Source: Pantoea sp. alder81 (GTDB taxonomy: Bacteria; Pseudomonadota; Gammaproteobacteria; Enterobacterales; Enterobacteriaceae). Taken from it: DNA of 64,000 nucleotides. Location of the stretch: NCBI RefSeq assembly GCF_020179835.1, contig NZ_JAIUDA010000004.1, positions 124,001-188,000 of the forward strand. The letters are read 5' to 3'. The notes under the pieces were generated by a model, which worked only from the letters and a program-made list of their open reading frames with translations, did not search any database and had not been told where the DNA came from. Below are positions 8,306-17,378 of this stretch, one piece after another. The translations under genes were made by a program, and so were the position numbers. Each line of letters starts with the position of its first letter. Within the stretch, counting starts at the first letter, position 1.

Positions 8306-9168
8306 AAACGTTTATCCATCACATCACGCAGGCCGTCGCCCAGCACATTAAAGCCGAGCACAGTAATCAAAATCGCCAGTCCAGGAAACAGCGACACGTA
8401 AATATTCAGCCCAAGAAAGTTGCGCCCATCACTCATCATAGTGCCCCACTCCGGCATCGGCGGTTGCACGCCCAAGCCGAGAAACGACAAGCTGGCCGCC
8501 GACAGCACCACTGCGCCCGCCGTCAGCGTCGATTGCACAATCAGCGGCCCAATCGAGTTGCGCAGAATGTAATGGGTGATGATGCGCGGATAGCGCACGC
8601 CCAGCATATGCGCCGCTTCGATGTACTCCATGTTCTTCAGGCCGAGCGTCAGGTTACGACTCAGGCGCGCATACACCGGAATCGAGAACAGCGAAATCGC
8701 GATCAGCATATTGGCCAGCCCTTCGCCCAGCACGCTGACGATCAAAATCGCCAGCACGATACCTGGGAAGGCGAAAATAATGTCCATCACCCACATAATC
8801 AGCGCATCGATTTTGCGTCCCGCCAGACCGGAGATGATGCCGAGCGGAATACCAATCACCATCGAAATCGCCACGCTCAGGCAGACTTCAAACAACGTGA
8901 TGCGCGCGCCATAAATCACGCGGGCGAAAATGTCGCGGCCATAGTCGTCCGTGCCAAACCAGTGCGCTGCCGAGGGAGCCTGCAAGGTGTTCAGCAGATC
9001 CTGTTCGATGGGATCCCAATGGGTTAACAGCGGCGCTAACACCGCTGCCAGCACCACCAACAGCACCAACCCGCCGCCGATCGCTATCGACGGATTGTTC
9101 TGTAACATGCGCAGGAATTGGCGACCACGCGATCGGGTGGGCAGCAAAGAGGTATCGAGGCTGTTCAT
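8302..9168 (-). CDS. Dipeptide/glutathione-type ABC transporter permease (GsiD/DppC-like)
   Basis: 288 residues with an N-terminal membrane helix, the OppC_N-type segment, then the BPD transmembrane domain. The EAA loop that contacts the ATPase is visible (EAAHMLGVRYPRIITHYILR, about residues 180-200). It pairs with the second permease; the two genes overlap by one base (TGATG). The length and the SFLGLGVQPPMPEWG motif are standard for DppC/GsiD. It forms the inner-membrane channel with the partner permease and the fused ATPase encoded on the other side of the divergent promoter. Confidence 0.9.
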   Translation of the reverse strand: MNSLDTSLLPTRSRGRQFLRMLQNNPSIAIGGGLVLLVVLAAVLAPLLTHWDPIEQDLLNTLQAPSAAHWFGTDDYGRDIFARVIYGARITLFEVCLSVAISMVIGIPLGIISGLAGRKIDALIMWVMDIIFAFPGIVLAILIVSVLGEGLANMLIAISLFSIPVYARLSRNLTLGLKNMEYIEAAHMLGVRYPRIITHYILRNSIGPLIVQSTLTAGAVVLSAASLSFLGLGVQPPMPEWGTMMSDGRNFLGLNIYVSLFPGLAILITVLGFNVLGDGLRDVMDKRL

Positions 9169-10088
9169 CAGTCGAACCTTATTTTTGGATTGAGCAGACC
9201 AATCAGAATTTCACCCACCAGGTTCATCAGCACCACGCCGGTGACCGCCACCAGCGTCACGCCCTGAATCACCGGATAGTCACGGTATTTCACCGAATCC
9301 ACCAGCAGGCGGCCAATACCTGGCCAGTTAAACACCGACTCTGTGACCACGGCGCCACCAATCAAGCTGCCGAAGTTAAGTGCGACGATGGTGACAATCG
9401 GGATCAAGGCGTTGCGCAGCGCGTGTTTCCAGTGAATATTCGCTGACGATAAGCCTTTGGCTTTGGCGGTACGGATATAGTCCTGACTCAATACATCGAG
9501 CATACTGGAGCGCGTCATGCGGGCAATCATCGCCATCGGCAAAATCGCCAGCGTGACGGTCGGCATCACGTAGTTTTTCCATGAGTCCGCGCCCAACAGC
9601 GGCAACCAGCCGAGTTCCACCGCAAAATAGTTCATCGCCAGCAGTGCCAGCCAGAAGTTGGCTATCGATGCGCCCGCAATGGTCAGCACCATCACGATTT
9701 GATCGGGCATCCGCTGGCGATAGATCGCCCCGGTCATGCCCGCAGGCACGCCGATGGCAATCGCCAGCAGATAGGCGAGCGCTGCCAGCGACAAGGTGTA
9801 GGGCAAACGCTCGCTGATTTCGTTGATCACCGGGCGCTGTGACTGCAAAGATTCACCCAGATTGCCGTGCAGTGCTTCGGTAGCAAATTTGACGTACTGC
9901 ACCGGCAGCGGTTGATCCAGCCCTAACCGGACGCGCATGTTATCCACCGCTTCCTGTGGCGCTTCCGGGCCTGCCATCAGGCGCGCCGGATCGCCCGGCA
10001 GCGCGCGGATGGCGATAAATACGATGATCGAGACGCCGAAAATAATCAGCGGTAGCGAGAGCACCTTTTTCGCGACATACGCTTTCAT
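9168..10088 (-). CDS. Dipeptide/glutathione-type ABC transporter permease (GsiC/DppB-like)
   Basis: 306 residues, the length of E. coli GsiC. Recognisable segments include ALPGDPARLMAGPEA near residue 30, LGWLPLLGADSW in the middle, the EAA-type loop (DYIRTAKAKGLSSANIHWKH) and FNWPGIGRLLVDSV near the C-terminus; these match GsiC segment by segment. The gene lies three bases downstream of the binding-protein gene and overlaps the second permease by one base, so translation is probably coupled. The transported compound is probably peptide-like, but family membership alone does not fix it. Confidence 0.9.
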   Translation of the reverse strand: MKAYVAKKVLSLPLIIFGVSIIVFIAIRALPGDPARLMAGPEAPQEAVDNMRVRLGLDQPLPVQYVKFATEALHGNLGESLQSQRPVINEISERLPYTLSLAALAYLLAIAIGVPAGMTGAIYRQRMPDQIVMVLTIAGASIANFWLALLAMNYFAVELGWLPLLGADSWKNYVMPTVTLAILPMAMIARMTRSSMLDVLSQDYIRTAKAKGLSSANIHWKHALRNALIPIVTIVALNFGSLIGGAVVTESVFNWPGIGRLLVDSVKYRDYPVIQGVTLVAVTGVVLMNLVGEILIGLLNPKIRFD

Positions 10089-10091
10089 CTA

Positions 10092-11627
10092 TCAGTTCTT
10101 CACTGCATCGCGAACCACAATCTGTCCGCCTGGCTGCATGGTGACGCCGCTGATGTTTTTGCGAGAGGCGTAGAGATCATCCTGATAGAACAGCAGCACC
10201 TGCGGGGCCAGCCCACTGATCTGTTTCTGTGCCTGGAAGTAGAGATCTTTACGCTTAGTATCGTCAAGCGTGGAGGCGGCGGTATCGATCAAATCATCGG
10301 TTTGCTTATCGCTAAAGAAGCCCAGGTTCGCGCCGCCCGGTGCAAAGCTCGCACTGTGATACAGCGGACGCAGTTGCAAATCAGAACCGTATAAACCGGA
10401 TGACCACGACGCCAGTACTGCATCGGTGCCCTGCTGCGCTTTCTCTTTGGCATCCGCGAAGGCGGCTTTGGTCCAGACCCCGCTCTCCATCTGACGCACG
10501 TTGAGCTTCACGCCGATCTTGGCCCACAGCCCCTGTAACACCTGCGCGGTACGCGCTTCCGGTGCCTGAACGGCAATCGACATGCTGAAGCCATCCGCGT
10601 AGCCTGCCGCTTTCAGCAGATCTTTGGCTTTCTGCACGTCGTACGGGTAATCCTTCAGGCTCTTGTCGTAGTTGGCATCAACCGGAGCCAGCGAGGAGTT
10701 GGCAGGTTGCGCATAACCAAACATGATGGCTTTCACCAGCGCCTGCTGATCGGTGGCGAAATTCAGCGCCTGACGCACACGCACGTCACTCAGCGCTTTA
10801 CTCTGGGTATTGAGATCCACCCAGAATACCGCCGCACCCGGCGACTGTTTTAAATTGACGTTGGCATTGTTTTTCAACATACCCGCAAATTGCGGCGGAA
10901 CCGGGTTAATAATATCGACCTGACCCGATTGCAGCGCCATATTCATCACAGAGGGCTCACTACTCCACGTCCATTTAATTTCATCCGGGCCGGCTGATTT
11001 ACCCCAATAATCGCTGTTCTTTTTCTCCAGCACGTATTCGCCGGATTTATATTGCTCCAGCTTATACGGCCCGGTGCCGTCGGCTTTATTATTGATGCTG
11101 CCCGCTTTATCGGCAGTGGGGCTAACCATTAATCCCGGCCCTGAAGCCAATACGGTTAAAAAGGCCGGATTGATTTTCTTCAGCTGGAATTCAACGGTTA
11201 AATCATCGGTTTTCTTCACGTCCTGAATAAAGGTACGAACTTTACCGCTGCCCGCCAGACCACGTTTGGTGTCTAAATGGCGCTGGAAGTTTTCCACCAC
11301 CGCATCGGCATTAAACGGCGTGCCGTCATGGAATTTTACGTTGGGGCGCAGCTTAAAGGTCCAGTTCAATCCACTGCTGTCCGCACTCCAGGACAGCGCC
11401 AGCGCAGGAATAATTTTGCCGTCATCACCCAAACGCGTCAGGCCTTCGTACATCGGGTCCAGCACCGTGCCGGTAAACGTCGCCGTCTGGTTGCCTGGAT
11501 CCATGCTGCGCGGGGGTTCGTTTTGCATGATCACCAGCTGGCTGGCCAATGCCGCCGAGCTTGCCAGTGACGCCAGAATACAACCGGCCAGCGTCAGTAC
11601 CTTGAAATGCTTGAATGTGCTTTGCAT
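10092..11627 (-). CDS. Periplasmic solute-binding protein, family 5 (GsiB/DppA-like)
   Basis: 511 residues, close to GsiB. It starts MQSTFKHFKV at the ATG 11625-11627 with a Sec signal peptide ending SSAALA before SQLVIM; the frame stays open to 11717 but without a signal-like start. The mature protein has the SBP_bac_5 pattern (RSMDPGNQTA, VKFHDGTPFNADAVVENF, ALNFATDQQALV). LAGC at residues 13-16 looks like a lipobox but is too close to the N-terminus for a normal hydrophobic core, so I favour a soluble periplasmic protein. It is the first gene of the operon binding protein, permease, permease, kinase, and gives the importer its specificity. Confidence 0.9.
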   Translation of the reverse strand: MQSTFKHFKVLTLAGCILASLASSAALASQLVIMQNEPPRSMDPGNQTATFTGTVLDPMYEGLTRLGDDGKIIPALALSWSADSSGLNWTFKLRPNVKFHDGTPFNADAVVENFQRHLDTKRGLAGSGKVRTFIQDVKKTDDLTVEFQLKKINPAFLTVLASGPGLMVSPTADKAGSINNKADGTGPYKLEQYKSGEYVLEKKNSDYWGKSAGPDEIKWTWSSEPSVMNMALQSGQVDIINPVPPQFAGMLKNNANVNLKQSPGAAVFWVDLNTQSKALSDVRVRQALNFATDQQALVKAIMFGYAQPANSSLAPVDANYDKSLKDYPYDVQKAKDLLKAAGYADGFSMSIAVQAPEARTAQVLQGLWAKIGVKLNVRQMESGVWTKAAFADAKEKAQQGTDAVLASWSSGLYGSDLQLRPLYHSASFAPGGANLGFFSDKQTDDLIDTAASTLDDTKRKDLYFQAQKQISGLAPQVLLFYQDDLYASRKNISGVTMQPGGQIVVRDAVKN

Positions 11628-11780
11628 GAAGGCCCTCAATGAATCATTGAACGTTCGGTGAAATAACCTCGTTATATAAGGCACATTCTCTAAACAAAAG
11701 CCAAGACGTTGGTTCATATATTTTACTTATAGTTAGATCTGCGTTCAAAAAATTAACTAAATAACGTTGTATTTGTTTTC

Positions 11781-11802
11781 TGGCCTGATTATTGTCAGGC
11801 CA
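11781..11802. promoter_or_regulatory. 8-bp inverted repeat, probable operator between divergent operons
   Basis: TGGCCTGA (11781-11788) and TCAGGCCA (11795-11802) are perfect inverted arms with a 6-nt spacer, ending 26 bp before the ROK regulator start. A dimeric ROK repressor would suit such a site; a GC-rich arm differs from the AT-rich NagC/Mlc consensus, so the assignment is inference. Confidence 0.45.
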
Positions 11803-11827
11803 TATCGCTATTGCAGTGAGAACCGAC

Positions 11828-12961
11828 ATGCTCAATGCCCACCAGCAGCAAATTTTGCGTCTGCTTATTGCCTCACACGGCATGAGCCGTACCGCTATTG
11901 CGGAAAATATGAAGTTGAGCAAAGCCGCTATTAGCACGCTGGTGAAAGAGATGCTCAACGCGGGATTGCTGGAAGAGAGTGTTCCGGAATCCAGCGGCCA
12001 GGGTCGCCCATCGGTGTTATTAAAAATGCGCGCCGACAGTGCTTATTTCCTCGGTGCCTCGCTGCTCGGTGAGCAGGTGGTTTTAGTGTTGATCGATATG
12101 CACGGCCTGGTGCTGGCGAGTAAGCAGATGGCGCACAACCTCGATCCGCAGCAGCTAAGTACGGCATTAGCGGCGGCAATCCCCGACTTAATCGCTGAGA
12201 AAGGCATTTCAGCCGACCAGCTAATTGGCTTAGGTGTCACGCTTTCCGGATTTGTGGATGAAAATCAGTCAGTTTGCGTGCAGTCAGCACTGCTGGGCTG
12301 GAAAAACGTGCCGCTGGCCGAGATGCTGAAACAGCAAACTGGGCTGGACGTCTCGCTGGAGAACGATGCCAAAGCGCTGGCGGTCAGCGAGAAGATCTTC
12401 GGCGTGGCGAAAAAGGCGCGCAACTTCACACTGATCTCACACGGTGACGGCATTCGTTCCGCACATTTCTTCCAGGGCCAACTGCATCGCGGCGCACACG
12501 GCGGTGCCGGTGAAATTGCGCACTGCACCATTGAACCTGGTGGACGCCCTTGCCGCTGCGGCAAACGCGGTTGCCTCGATACCCTTGCTTCGCTCACGGC
12601 CATTCGTGAGAGCGTGCGCGATAAGGCGCTGGAGACACAATCTATCGCGGAACTGGAGACGCTGGCCGCCAAAGGCAACAGCGCCGCGATTGCGATTTTG
12701 CACCAGGCAGGCCATGCGCTGGGGCTCTCCATCGCCAATATCATTCAGATGAACGATCCCGAGCTGATCGTCATCGCGCATCAGCCCCATTCTTTCGACG
12801 GCTTACTGAAAACCGTGGTGATGCAATCCATCGACAGCCATGTGTTGCCCGCCATCATGGGCAAAACCCCGATTTCCAGCATCGTGATCAGCGAACAGAG
12901 CTGGGCGCGCGCCGCGGCAAGCGTGGCGGCATACCGATTTATCATTCAATTACCTGACTAG
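11828..12961 (+). CDS. ROK-family transcriptional regulator of the M81/ABC locus
   Basis: 377 residues from ATG 11828; in-frame TTG (11792) and GTG (11816) starts exist but lie inside or beside the palindrome. A MarR-like winged helix (SRTAIAENMKLSKAAISTLV, about residues 20-39) precedes the ROK domain. The ROK zinc motif (PCRCGKRGCLD) and HGGAGEIAHC are kept, but the kinase phosphate loop reads ISHGDGIRSAHF, so it is a sensor and not an enzyme. It is divergent from the binding-protein operon and first in the operon with the M81 peptidase and ATPase genes; it probably represses both and is relieved by a sugar derived from the substrate. Confidence 0.87.
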   Translation: MLNAHQQQILRLLIASHGMSRTAIAENMKLSKAAISTLVKEMLNAGLLEESVPESSGQGRPSVLLKMRADSAYFLGASLLGEQVVLVLIDMHGLVLASKQMAHNLDPQQLSTALAAAIPDLIAEKGISADQLIGLGVTLSGFVDENQSVCVQSALLGWKNVPLAEMLKQQTGLDVSLENDAKALAVSEKIFGVAKKARNFTLISHGDGIRSAHFFQGQLHRGAHGGAGEIAHCTIEPGGRPCRCGKRGCLDTLASLTAIRESVRDKALETQSIAELETLAAKGNSAAIAILHQAGHALGLSIANIIQMNDPELIVIAHQPHSFDGLLKTVVMQSIDSHVLPAIMGKTPISSIVISEQSWARAAASVAAYRFIIQLPD

Positions 12962-12971
12962 CGGAGGCTGT

Positions 12972-14414
12972 ATGCGCATTGCTTTTGGTGGCATTCATAC
13001 GGAGTGCAGTACATATAACCCGGTGCTGAACTACGCCGACGACTTCCGCATCGTGCGCGGTAACGATCTGCTGATCAATCCCTACTTTGCCTTTTTGCAG
13101 GATTACGATGCCGAATTTCTGCCGACCTTCCACGCGCGCGCCATCGCCGGTGGTCCAGTCGCGCGGATCACTTATGATGACTTCAAGCAGGATTTTCTCA
13201 CCCGATTGCAAGCACAACTGCCGGTGGACGGCGTCTACCTTGCGATGCACGGCGCAGTGTATGTCGAAGGGATGGAAGATGCTGAAGGCGATTGGATCAC
13301 TGCCACCCGTGAATTGGTCGGCCCGGATTGCCCGATCACCGTCAGTTACGATCTGCACGGCAACGTGACGCAGCGCATCATCGATGCCATCGACATGTTC
13401 TCCACCTATCGCACCGCTCCGCACATCGATGTGGAAGGGACCATGCGTCGATCGGTGTCAATGCTGGTGAAAAGCCTGCAAACCGGCGTGAAACCCGGTG
13501 TGATTTGGGCACCCATTCCGGTGGTGCTGCCCGGTGAGCGCACCAGTACCGAAGATGAACCGGCAAAAAGTTTGTACGCGCGTCTGCCGGGCATCAATGA
13601 AATCGATCACATCTGGGATGCGTCGTTGATGGTCGGCTATGTCTGGGCCGATGAACCGCGCGCCACGGCGGCGGCGATCATGACCGGCACCGATGCTGAT
13701 GTGCTCTCCGAACAGGCAGCAAAACTGGCGCTGGCCTACTGGCAGGCGCGTGATGAGTTCGTCTTTGGCTGCGTCACCGGCAGCACCGAAGAGTGCGTGA
13801 AAATGGCCGTCGCCAGCGAAACTTCACCGGTGATTTTGGCCGATTCGGGCGATAACCCGACCGGTGGCGGCGTAGGCGATCGCGCCAATCTGCTGGCCGA
13901 ATTGATTCGCCAGGGCGCGCAGGATGTCATCGTCGCCGGGATTACCGACAAACCTGCCACCGATGCTGCTTTCGCCGCAGGCGTCGGGGCGAAGCTCACG
14001 CTCACGATCGGTGCCACGCTCGATCCCGCGGGAGGTAAAGTCACCGCAGAATTTGAAGTGCTGCTGGTGAGTGATGATGCGCGTTCGCTGGCTAAACAAG
14101 CACTGCTGAAAACCGGTGGAATTATCGTGGTAGTCGCCGACCGTCGTCGTCCTTATCACAATATCGCGGATTTTGAATTGCTGGGGCTTCATCCCTCGCA
14201 GGCAAAAATTGTGGTGGTGAAATCCGGCTATCTGTCACCGGAACTGGCACCGCTCGCCAATCCTAACCTGATGGCGCTGTCCGAAGGCGTGGTGGATCAG
14301 TACGTCGAACGTCTTGAACGTAAACGTAAAATGCAACCCGCTTATCCTTTTGACACTGATTTTGAGTTCCTGCCGGTCAGCACCCGTTCGGCTCGCTTTG
14401 TGGCGGCCAAATGA
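12972..14414 (+). CDS. M81-family metallopeptidase (MlrC-like)
   Basis: 480 residues. The family motifs are present in order: GGIHTECSTYNP (residues 6-17), YLAMHGAV (about 88-95), YDLHGNV (about 124-130) and YRTAPHIDV (about 145), then the C-terminal MlrC domain with LADSGDNPTGGG. These His/Asp/Glu residues make the zinc centre. MlrC was named for cleaving linearised microcystin, but most family members are of unknown substrate and sit with dipeptide-type ABC importers. No signal peptide, so it is cytoplasmic and would process the imported compound. It starts ten bases after the ROK regulator and overlaps the ATPase gene by four bases. Confidence 0.87.
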   Translation: MRIAFGGIHTECSTYNPVLNYADDFRIVRGNDLLINPYFAFLQDYDAEFLPTFHARAIAGGPVARITYDDFKQDFLTRLQAQLPVDGVYLAMHGAVYVEGMEDAEGDWITATRELVGPDCPITVSYDLHGNVTQRIIDAIDMFSTYRTAPHIDVEGTMRRSVSMLVKSLQTGVKPGVIWAPIPVVLPGERTSTEDEPAKSLYARLPGINEIDHIWDASLMVGYVWADEPRATAAAIMTGTDADVLSEQAAKLALAYWQARDEFVFGCVTGSTEECVKMAVASETSPVILADSGDNPTGGGVGDRANLLAELIRQGAQDVIVAGITDKPATDAAFAAGVGAKLTLTIGATLDPAGGKVTAEFEVLLVSDDARSLAKQALLKTGGIIVVVADRRRPYHNIADFELLGLHPSQAKIVVVKSGYLSPELAPLANPNLMALSEGVVDQYVERLERKRKMQPAYPFDTDFEFLPVSTRSARFVAAK

Positions 14415-16201
14415 GTCGCGAGCCGGTGCTGCAGGTGGAAAACCTCACCGTTGCGTTTCGTCACGACGATCAGTGGCGTGAGGTGGTGAAAAACGTTTCG
14501 ATGACCATCAATGCCGGTGAGACGCTGGCGATAGTGGGTGAATCGGGATCGGGCAAAAGCGTCACGTCGATGGCGATCATGCGCCTGCTGAATATGCGCC
14601 ACGCACGTGTGACCGGCAAAGTGCTGCTGAACGGCGTGGATCTGTTGAATCTGAGCGACAAGGCGATGCGCGATATTCGTGGTAACGCTGTGGCGATGAT
14701 TTTTCAGGAGCCGATGACCAGCCTGAATCCCTCGTTTACCATTGGCCACCAAATCGCTGAAGTCTTGATCAACCATCGCAACATCAGTAAACGTGCAGCG
14801 CGAGAAGAGACGGTAAAGCTGCTGGAGAAAGTGCGCATTCCCAATGCCGCTAAACGCTTCGATGATTATCCGCATCATTTTTCCGGCGGCATGCGCCAGC
14901 GTGTGATGATCGCCATGGCGCTGGCGCTGCGACCCAAACTTCTGATTGCCGATGAGCCCACTACCGCGCTGGATGTCACCATTCAGGGCCAGATTCTTGA
15001 TCTGATTAAGACGTTGCAGGAGGAAGAAGGCACCGCGGTGCTGTTTATCACCCACGATATGGGCGTGGTGGCGGAAGTCTCGGATCGCACGCTGGTGATG
15101 TATCAGGGCGACGTGATGGAAACCGGCGCCACAGCGGAAATTTTCTCGGCGCCAGCGGCAGATTATACCCGCACGCTGATCGCTACCGTGCCGCAGCTCG
15201 GCGCGATGCGTGGCATTACCGGGCCGCAGAAGTTTGCACTGAAAGGTGATGTGGTGGCGCTGCAACCTGAGCGCCCCACTTCGCAACAGCCGCTTCTGTC
15301 AGTGAAAAACCTCAGCACCCGGTTTAGCATCCACGAAGGTTTGTTAAGCCGCAAAACTGGTGCGGTGCATGCAGTGGAGAATATTTCTTTTGATCTGATG
15401 CCCGGCGAAACCTTGTCGCTGGTCGGTGAATCCGGCTGTGGGAAATCCACTACCGGTCGCTCCCTCACCCGGCTGGTGAAAGCCGATGCGGGCGAGATCG
15501 CTTTCGATGGTTATGACGTACTGAATCTCTCATCCAGCGAACTGCGCCAGTTACGCTGCGCGATGCAGATGATTTTCCAGGACCCGTTTGCCAGTCTCAA
15601 TCCGCGCATGTCGATTCTTGAAGCCTTAACTGAGCCTTATCTGCAACATCAACTCGGCAGCAAACAGGCCGCGCGGCAAAAGGCGGCGGAGTTGATGGAA
15701 AGAGTGGGTTTATCTGCGGCGATGATGAAACGTTATCCGCATGAGTTCTCCGGCGGTCAGCGACAGCGCATTTGTATCGCGCGCGCGTTAATGCTCGATC
15801 CCAAAATGATCATCGCTGATGAGTCGGTCTCTGCGCTGGATGTGACCGTGAAGGCGCAGATTATTAATCTGCTGTTGGATCTGCAAACCAGTCTCGGGCT
15901 GTCGTATCTGTTTATCTCGCACGATATGGCGGTGGTGGAACGCATCAGCCATCGCGTCGCGGTGATGCTGCTGGGCGAAATTGTCGAGATCGGCCCACGC
16001 GCCGCCATCTTTGAGAATCCGCAACATGACTACACGCGCAAGCTATTGTCATCGGTGCCAGTGCCCGATCCGGCACGACGCCACCTTAAACGGCGTATGG
16101 AGGTTAGCGAGCTGAAAAGCCCGGTGCGCGCGCTGGGGTTTGTGTCGGAAACGCGATGCTATCGCGAGGTCAGTGCCGGGCATTGGGTGATGGAGAGTTA
16201 A
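14411..16201 (+). CDS. Fused dual ATP-binding ABC transporter subunit (GsiA-like)
   Basis: 596 residues containing two complete nucleotide-binding domains, as in GsiA. Domain 1: Walker [11 protein letters not shown], signature [12 protein letters not shown], Walker [13 protein letters not shown]. Domain 2: Walker [11 protein letters not shown], signature [12 protein letters not shown], Walker [13 protein letters not shown], with a Ser replacing Pro after the catalytic Glu. Each is followed by an oligopeptide-transporter C-terminal piece. It powers the permease pair of the divergent operon. The final residues after RRMEVSEL read as a short divergent tail ([13 protein letters not shown]). Confidence 0.9.
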   Translation: MSREPVLQVENLTVAFRHDDQWREVVKNVSMTINAGETLAIVGESGSGKSVTSMAIMRLLNMRHARVTGKVLLNGVDLLNLSDKAMRDIRGNAVAMIFQEPMTSLNPSFTIGHQIAEVLINHRNISKRAAREETVKLLEKVRIPNAAKRFDDYPHHFSGGMRQRVMIAMALALRPKLLIADEPTTALDVTIQGQILDLIKTLQEEEGTAVLFITHDMGVVAEVSDRTLVMYQGDVMETGATAEIFSAPAADYTRTLIATVPQLGAMRGITGPQKFALKGDVVALQPERPTSQQPLLSVKNLSTRFSIHEGLLSRKTGAVHAVENISFDLMPGETLSLVGESGCGKSTTGRSLTRLVKADAGEIAFDGYDVLNLSSSELRQLRCAMQMIFQDPFASLNPRMSILEALTEPYLQHQLGSKQAARQKAAELMERVGLSAAMMKRYPHEFSGGQRQRICIARALMLDPKMIIADESVSALDVTVKAQIINLLLDLQTSLGLSYLFISHDMAVVERISHRVAVMLLGEIVEIGPRAAIFENPQHDYTRKLLSSVPVPDPARRHLKRRMEVSELKSPVRALGFVSETRCYREVSAGHWVMES

Positions 16202-16230
16202 AGCAGCCGATGCATACTAATTAGTAAAAC

Positions 16231-16249
16231 TGCCCGTGTAACGCGGGCA
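16231..16249 (-). terminator. Terminator of the antitoxin-like gene
   Basis: On the minus strand TGCCCG, a 7-nt loop and CGGGCA form a hairpin (plus coordinates 16231-16249) followed by GTTTTAC. It lies 22 bases past the stop of the gene at 16271 and 30 bases past the fused ATPase stop, so it may serve both. Confidence 0.5.
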
Positions 16250-16270
16250 CCGTATAAGGCGAGTGAGTCA

Positions 16271-16732
16271 TTAGTAAAGACCAAGTCCCTGGCTTAAGTC
16301 AGCCAACTCCTGCATAGCATTATTGCTTTCACTTTCGCGCTGAGCTTTATAGCGCATCAGATCTGCAAAAAGCACACGGCGATGGCGGCCAGTTTTATGA
16401 TATGGCAGCTTCCCTTCTTCCAATAGTTTCACCATGTGAGGCCGTGAGACATTGAGGATATTGGCTGCTTCCTGTGTGGTTAATTCAGCATGAACCGGAA
16501 CGACCTGCACCGCATTTCCTACTGCCAGTTCTCCCAACACCTTCATTAGCAACGTTAAAGCTGAGGTTGGCAATTCGATTTGGTGAGTTTCGTCGTTTGC
16601 ATCCTGAATGGATATGACTTGTGTCTCCAGCTTTGTGGAGAGAAAAGTCGCCAGTTCTCTTTGTCCACGCAGAGCGGCCTCAATTTCCTTCTGAGCCGGA
16701 AGGCTGACATTGTCCAGAATTGAGTTTGTCAT
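16271..16732 (-). CDS. Excisionase-type helix-turn-helix protein, orphan antitoxin-like
   Basis: 153 residues from ATG 16730-16732, chosen for the GGAAAA ribosome site; the frame extends to 16798 through the repeat region. The C-terminal half (about residues 84-125, LTTQEAANILNVSRPHMVKL then KLPYHKTGRHRRV) is the MerR/excisionase-like HTH_17 domain. Proteins of this shape, with a helical N-terminal half, usually act as antitoxins encoded just upstream of a PIN-domain toxin. Here the downstream 69 bases carry only a terminator and then the end of the ATPase gene, so no toxin is present. Four 9-bp iterons lie 50 bases upstream and are probably its own operator. Confidence 0.7.
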   Translation of the reverse strand: MTNSILDNVSLPAQKEIEAALRGQRELATFLSTKLETQVISIQDANDETHQIELPTSALTLLMKVLGELAVGNAVQVVPVHAELTTQEAANILNVSRPHMVKLLEEGKLPYHKTGRHRRVLFADLMRYKAQRESESNNAMQELADLSQGLGLY

Positions 16733-16781
16733 GAGTTTTTCCAGTTTCTTCGTTCGTGAGTTACAACGCTCCAATACTAAT

Positions 16782-16824
16782 CGAAACAAACGAAACAAAC
16801 GACATACGAAATAAACGAAACAAC
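16782..16824. repeat. Four 9-bp iterons upstream of the HTH gene
   Basis: CGAAACAAA (16782-16790), CGAAACAAA (16791-16799), a 7-bp CGACATA spacer, CGAAATAAA (16807-16815) and CGAAACAAC (16816-16824). Two copies are identical and two differ by one base. The position immediately upstream of the antitoxin-like start suggests cooperative binding of that protein for autoregulation. Confidence 0.7.
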
Positions 16825-16840
16825 CAGTCTGTTCCTTGTG

Positions 16841-17299
16841 CTATAGCAACCGCAGTAAACGCGCCGGGTTTCCGGCGTAAACGCCCTTCTGCGTGATGTC
16901 TTTCGTTACTACGCTGCCCGCGCCGATCACTACGTCATCGCAGATAGTCACCGCCAGAATAGTCGCCCCACTGCCGATTGAGACGTTGTTACCGAGCGTG
17001 ATGCGCCCCCAGCTTTCTCGATCGGCATTGGGTTTGCCATCACGGAACATATCATTGGCGAACATCACGCCGTGACCAATAAAGCAGTTTTCACCGATGT
17101 GAACGTATTCACAGATGAAACTGTGCGACTGCACTTTCGTGCCGCGTCCTACCACCGTATGCGCCTGGATTTCGACAAAGGGTCCAATGAATACATCGTC
17201 ATGCAGTGTGCAGCCATAGACATTCGCGGGCTCATAGATCGTGACGTTATTCCCCGTTTCGACGTTTTTGACTGCCACTTCGCGTAGGTTTGGCTGCAT
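16841..17299 (-). CDS. Hexapeptide-repeat acyltransferase (WbbJ/WlbB-like)
   Basis: 152 residues. From about residue 18 to 135 the chain is a left-handed beta helix of imperfect hexapeptide repeats (VTIYEPANVYG, VFIGPFVEI, VHIGENCFIG, VSIGSGATIL, VVIGAGSVV), ending YAGNPARLL as in sugar O- or N-acetyltransferases. Relatives include UDP-amino-sugar N-acetyltransferases of O-antigen loci. There is no polysaccharide cluster nearby and it has no operon partner, so the acceptor is unknown. The protein is short for the family and probably trimeric. Confidence 0.8.
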   Translation of the reverse strand: MQPNLREVAVKNVETGNNVTIYEPANVYGCTLHDDVFIGPFVEIQAHTVVGRGTKVQSHSFICEYVHIGENCFIGHGVMFANDMFRDGKPNADRESWGRITLGNNVSIGSGATILAVTICDDVVIGAGSVVTKDITQKGVYAGNPARLLRLL

Positions 17300-17378
17300 T
17301 GAGGTCCCTTAATCTTGCAAGTAGGCACAGATACGCGCCTTCCTGTTAATATGCTTAGCGGTTCTGCCACGTTTACCG

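Noticed and set aside
8464..9027. 187-codon frame on the plus strand
   Set aside because: Antisense to the GsiD-like permease; composition dominated by Gln, Arg, His and Asn, with no motif.
11580..11595. Lipobox (LAGC) in the GsiB-like binding protein
   Set aside because: The hydrophobic stretch before the Cys is only about six residues and a good type I cleavage site follows, so a soluble periplasmic protein is more likely.
14342..15286. Long open frame (314 codons) on the minus strand
   Set aside because: It lies antisense to the fused ABC ATPase gene, is rich in His/Arg/Gln typical of shadow frames in GC-rich coding DNA, and has no family motif.
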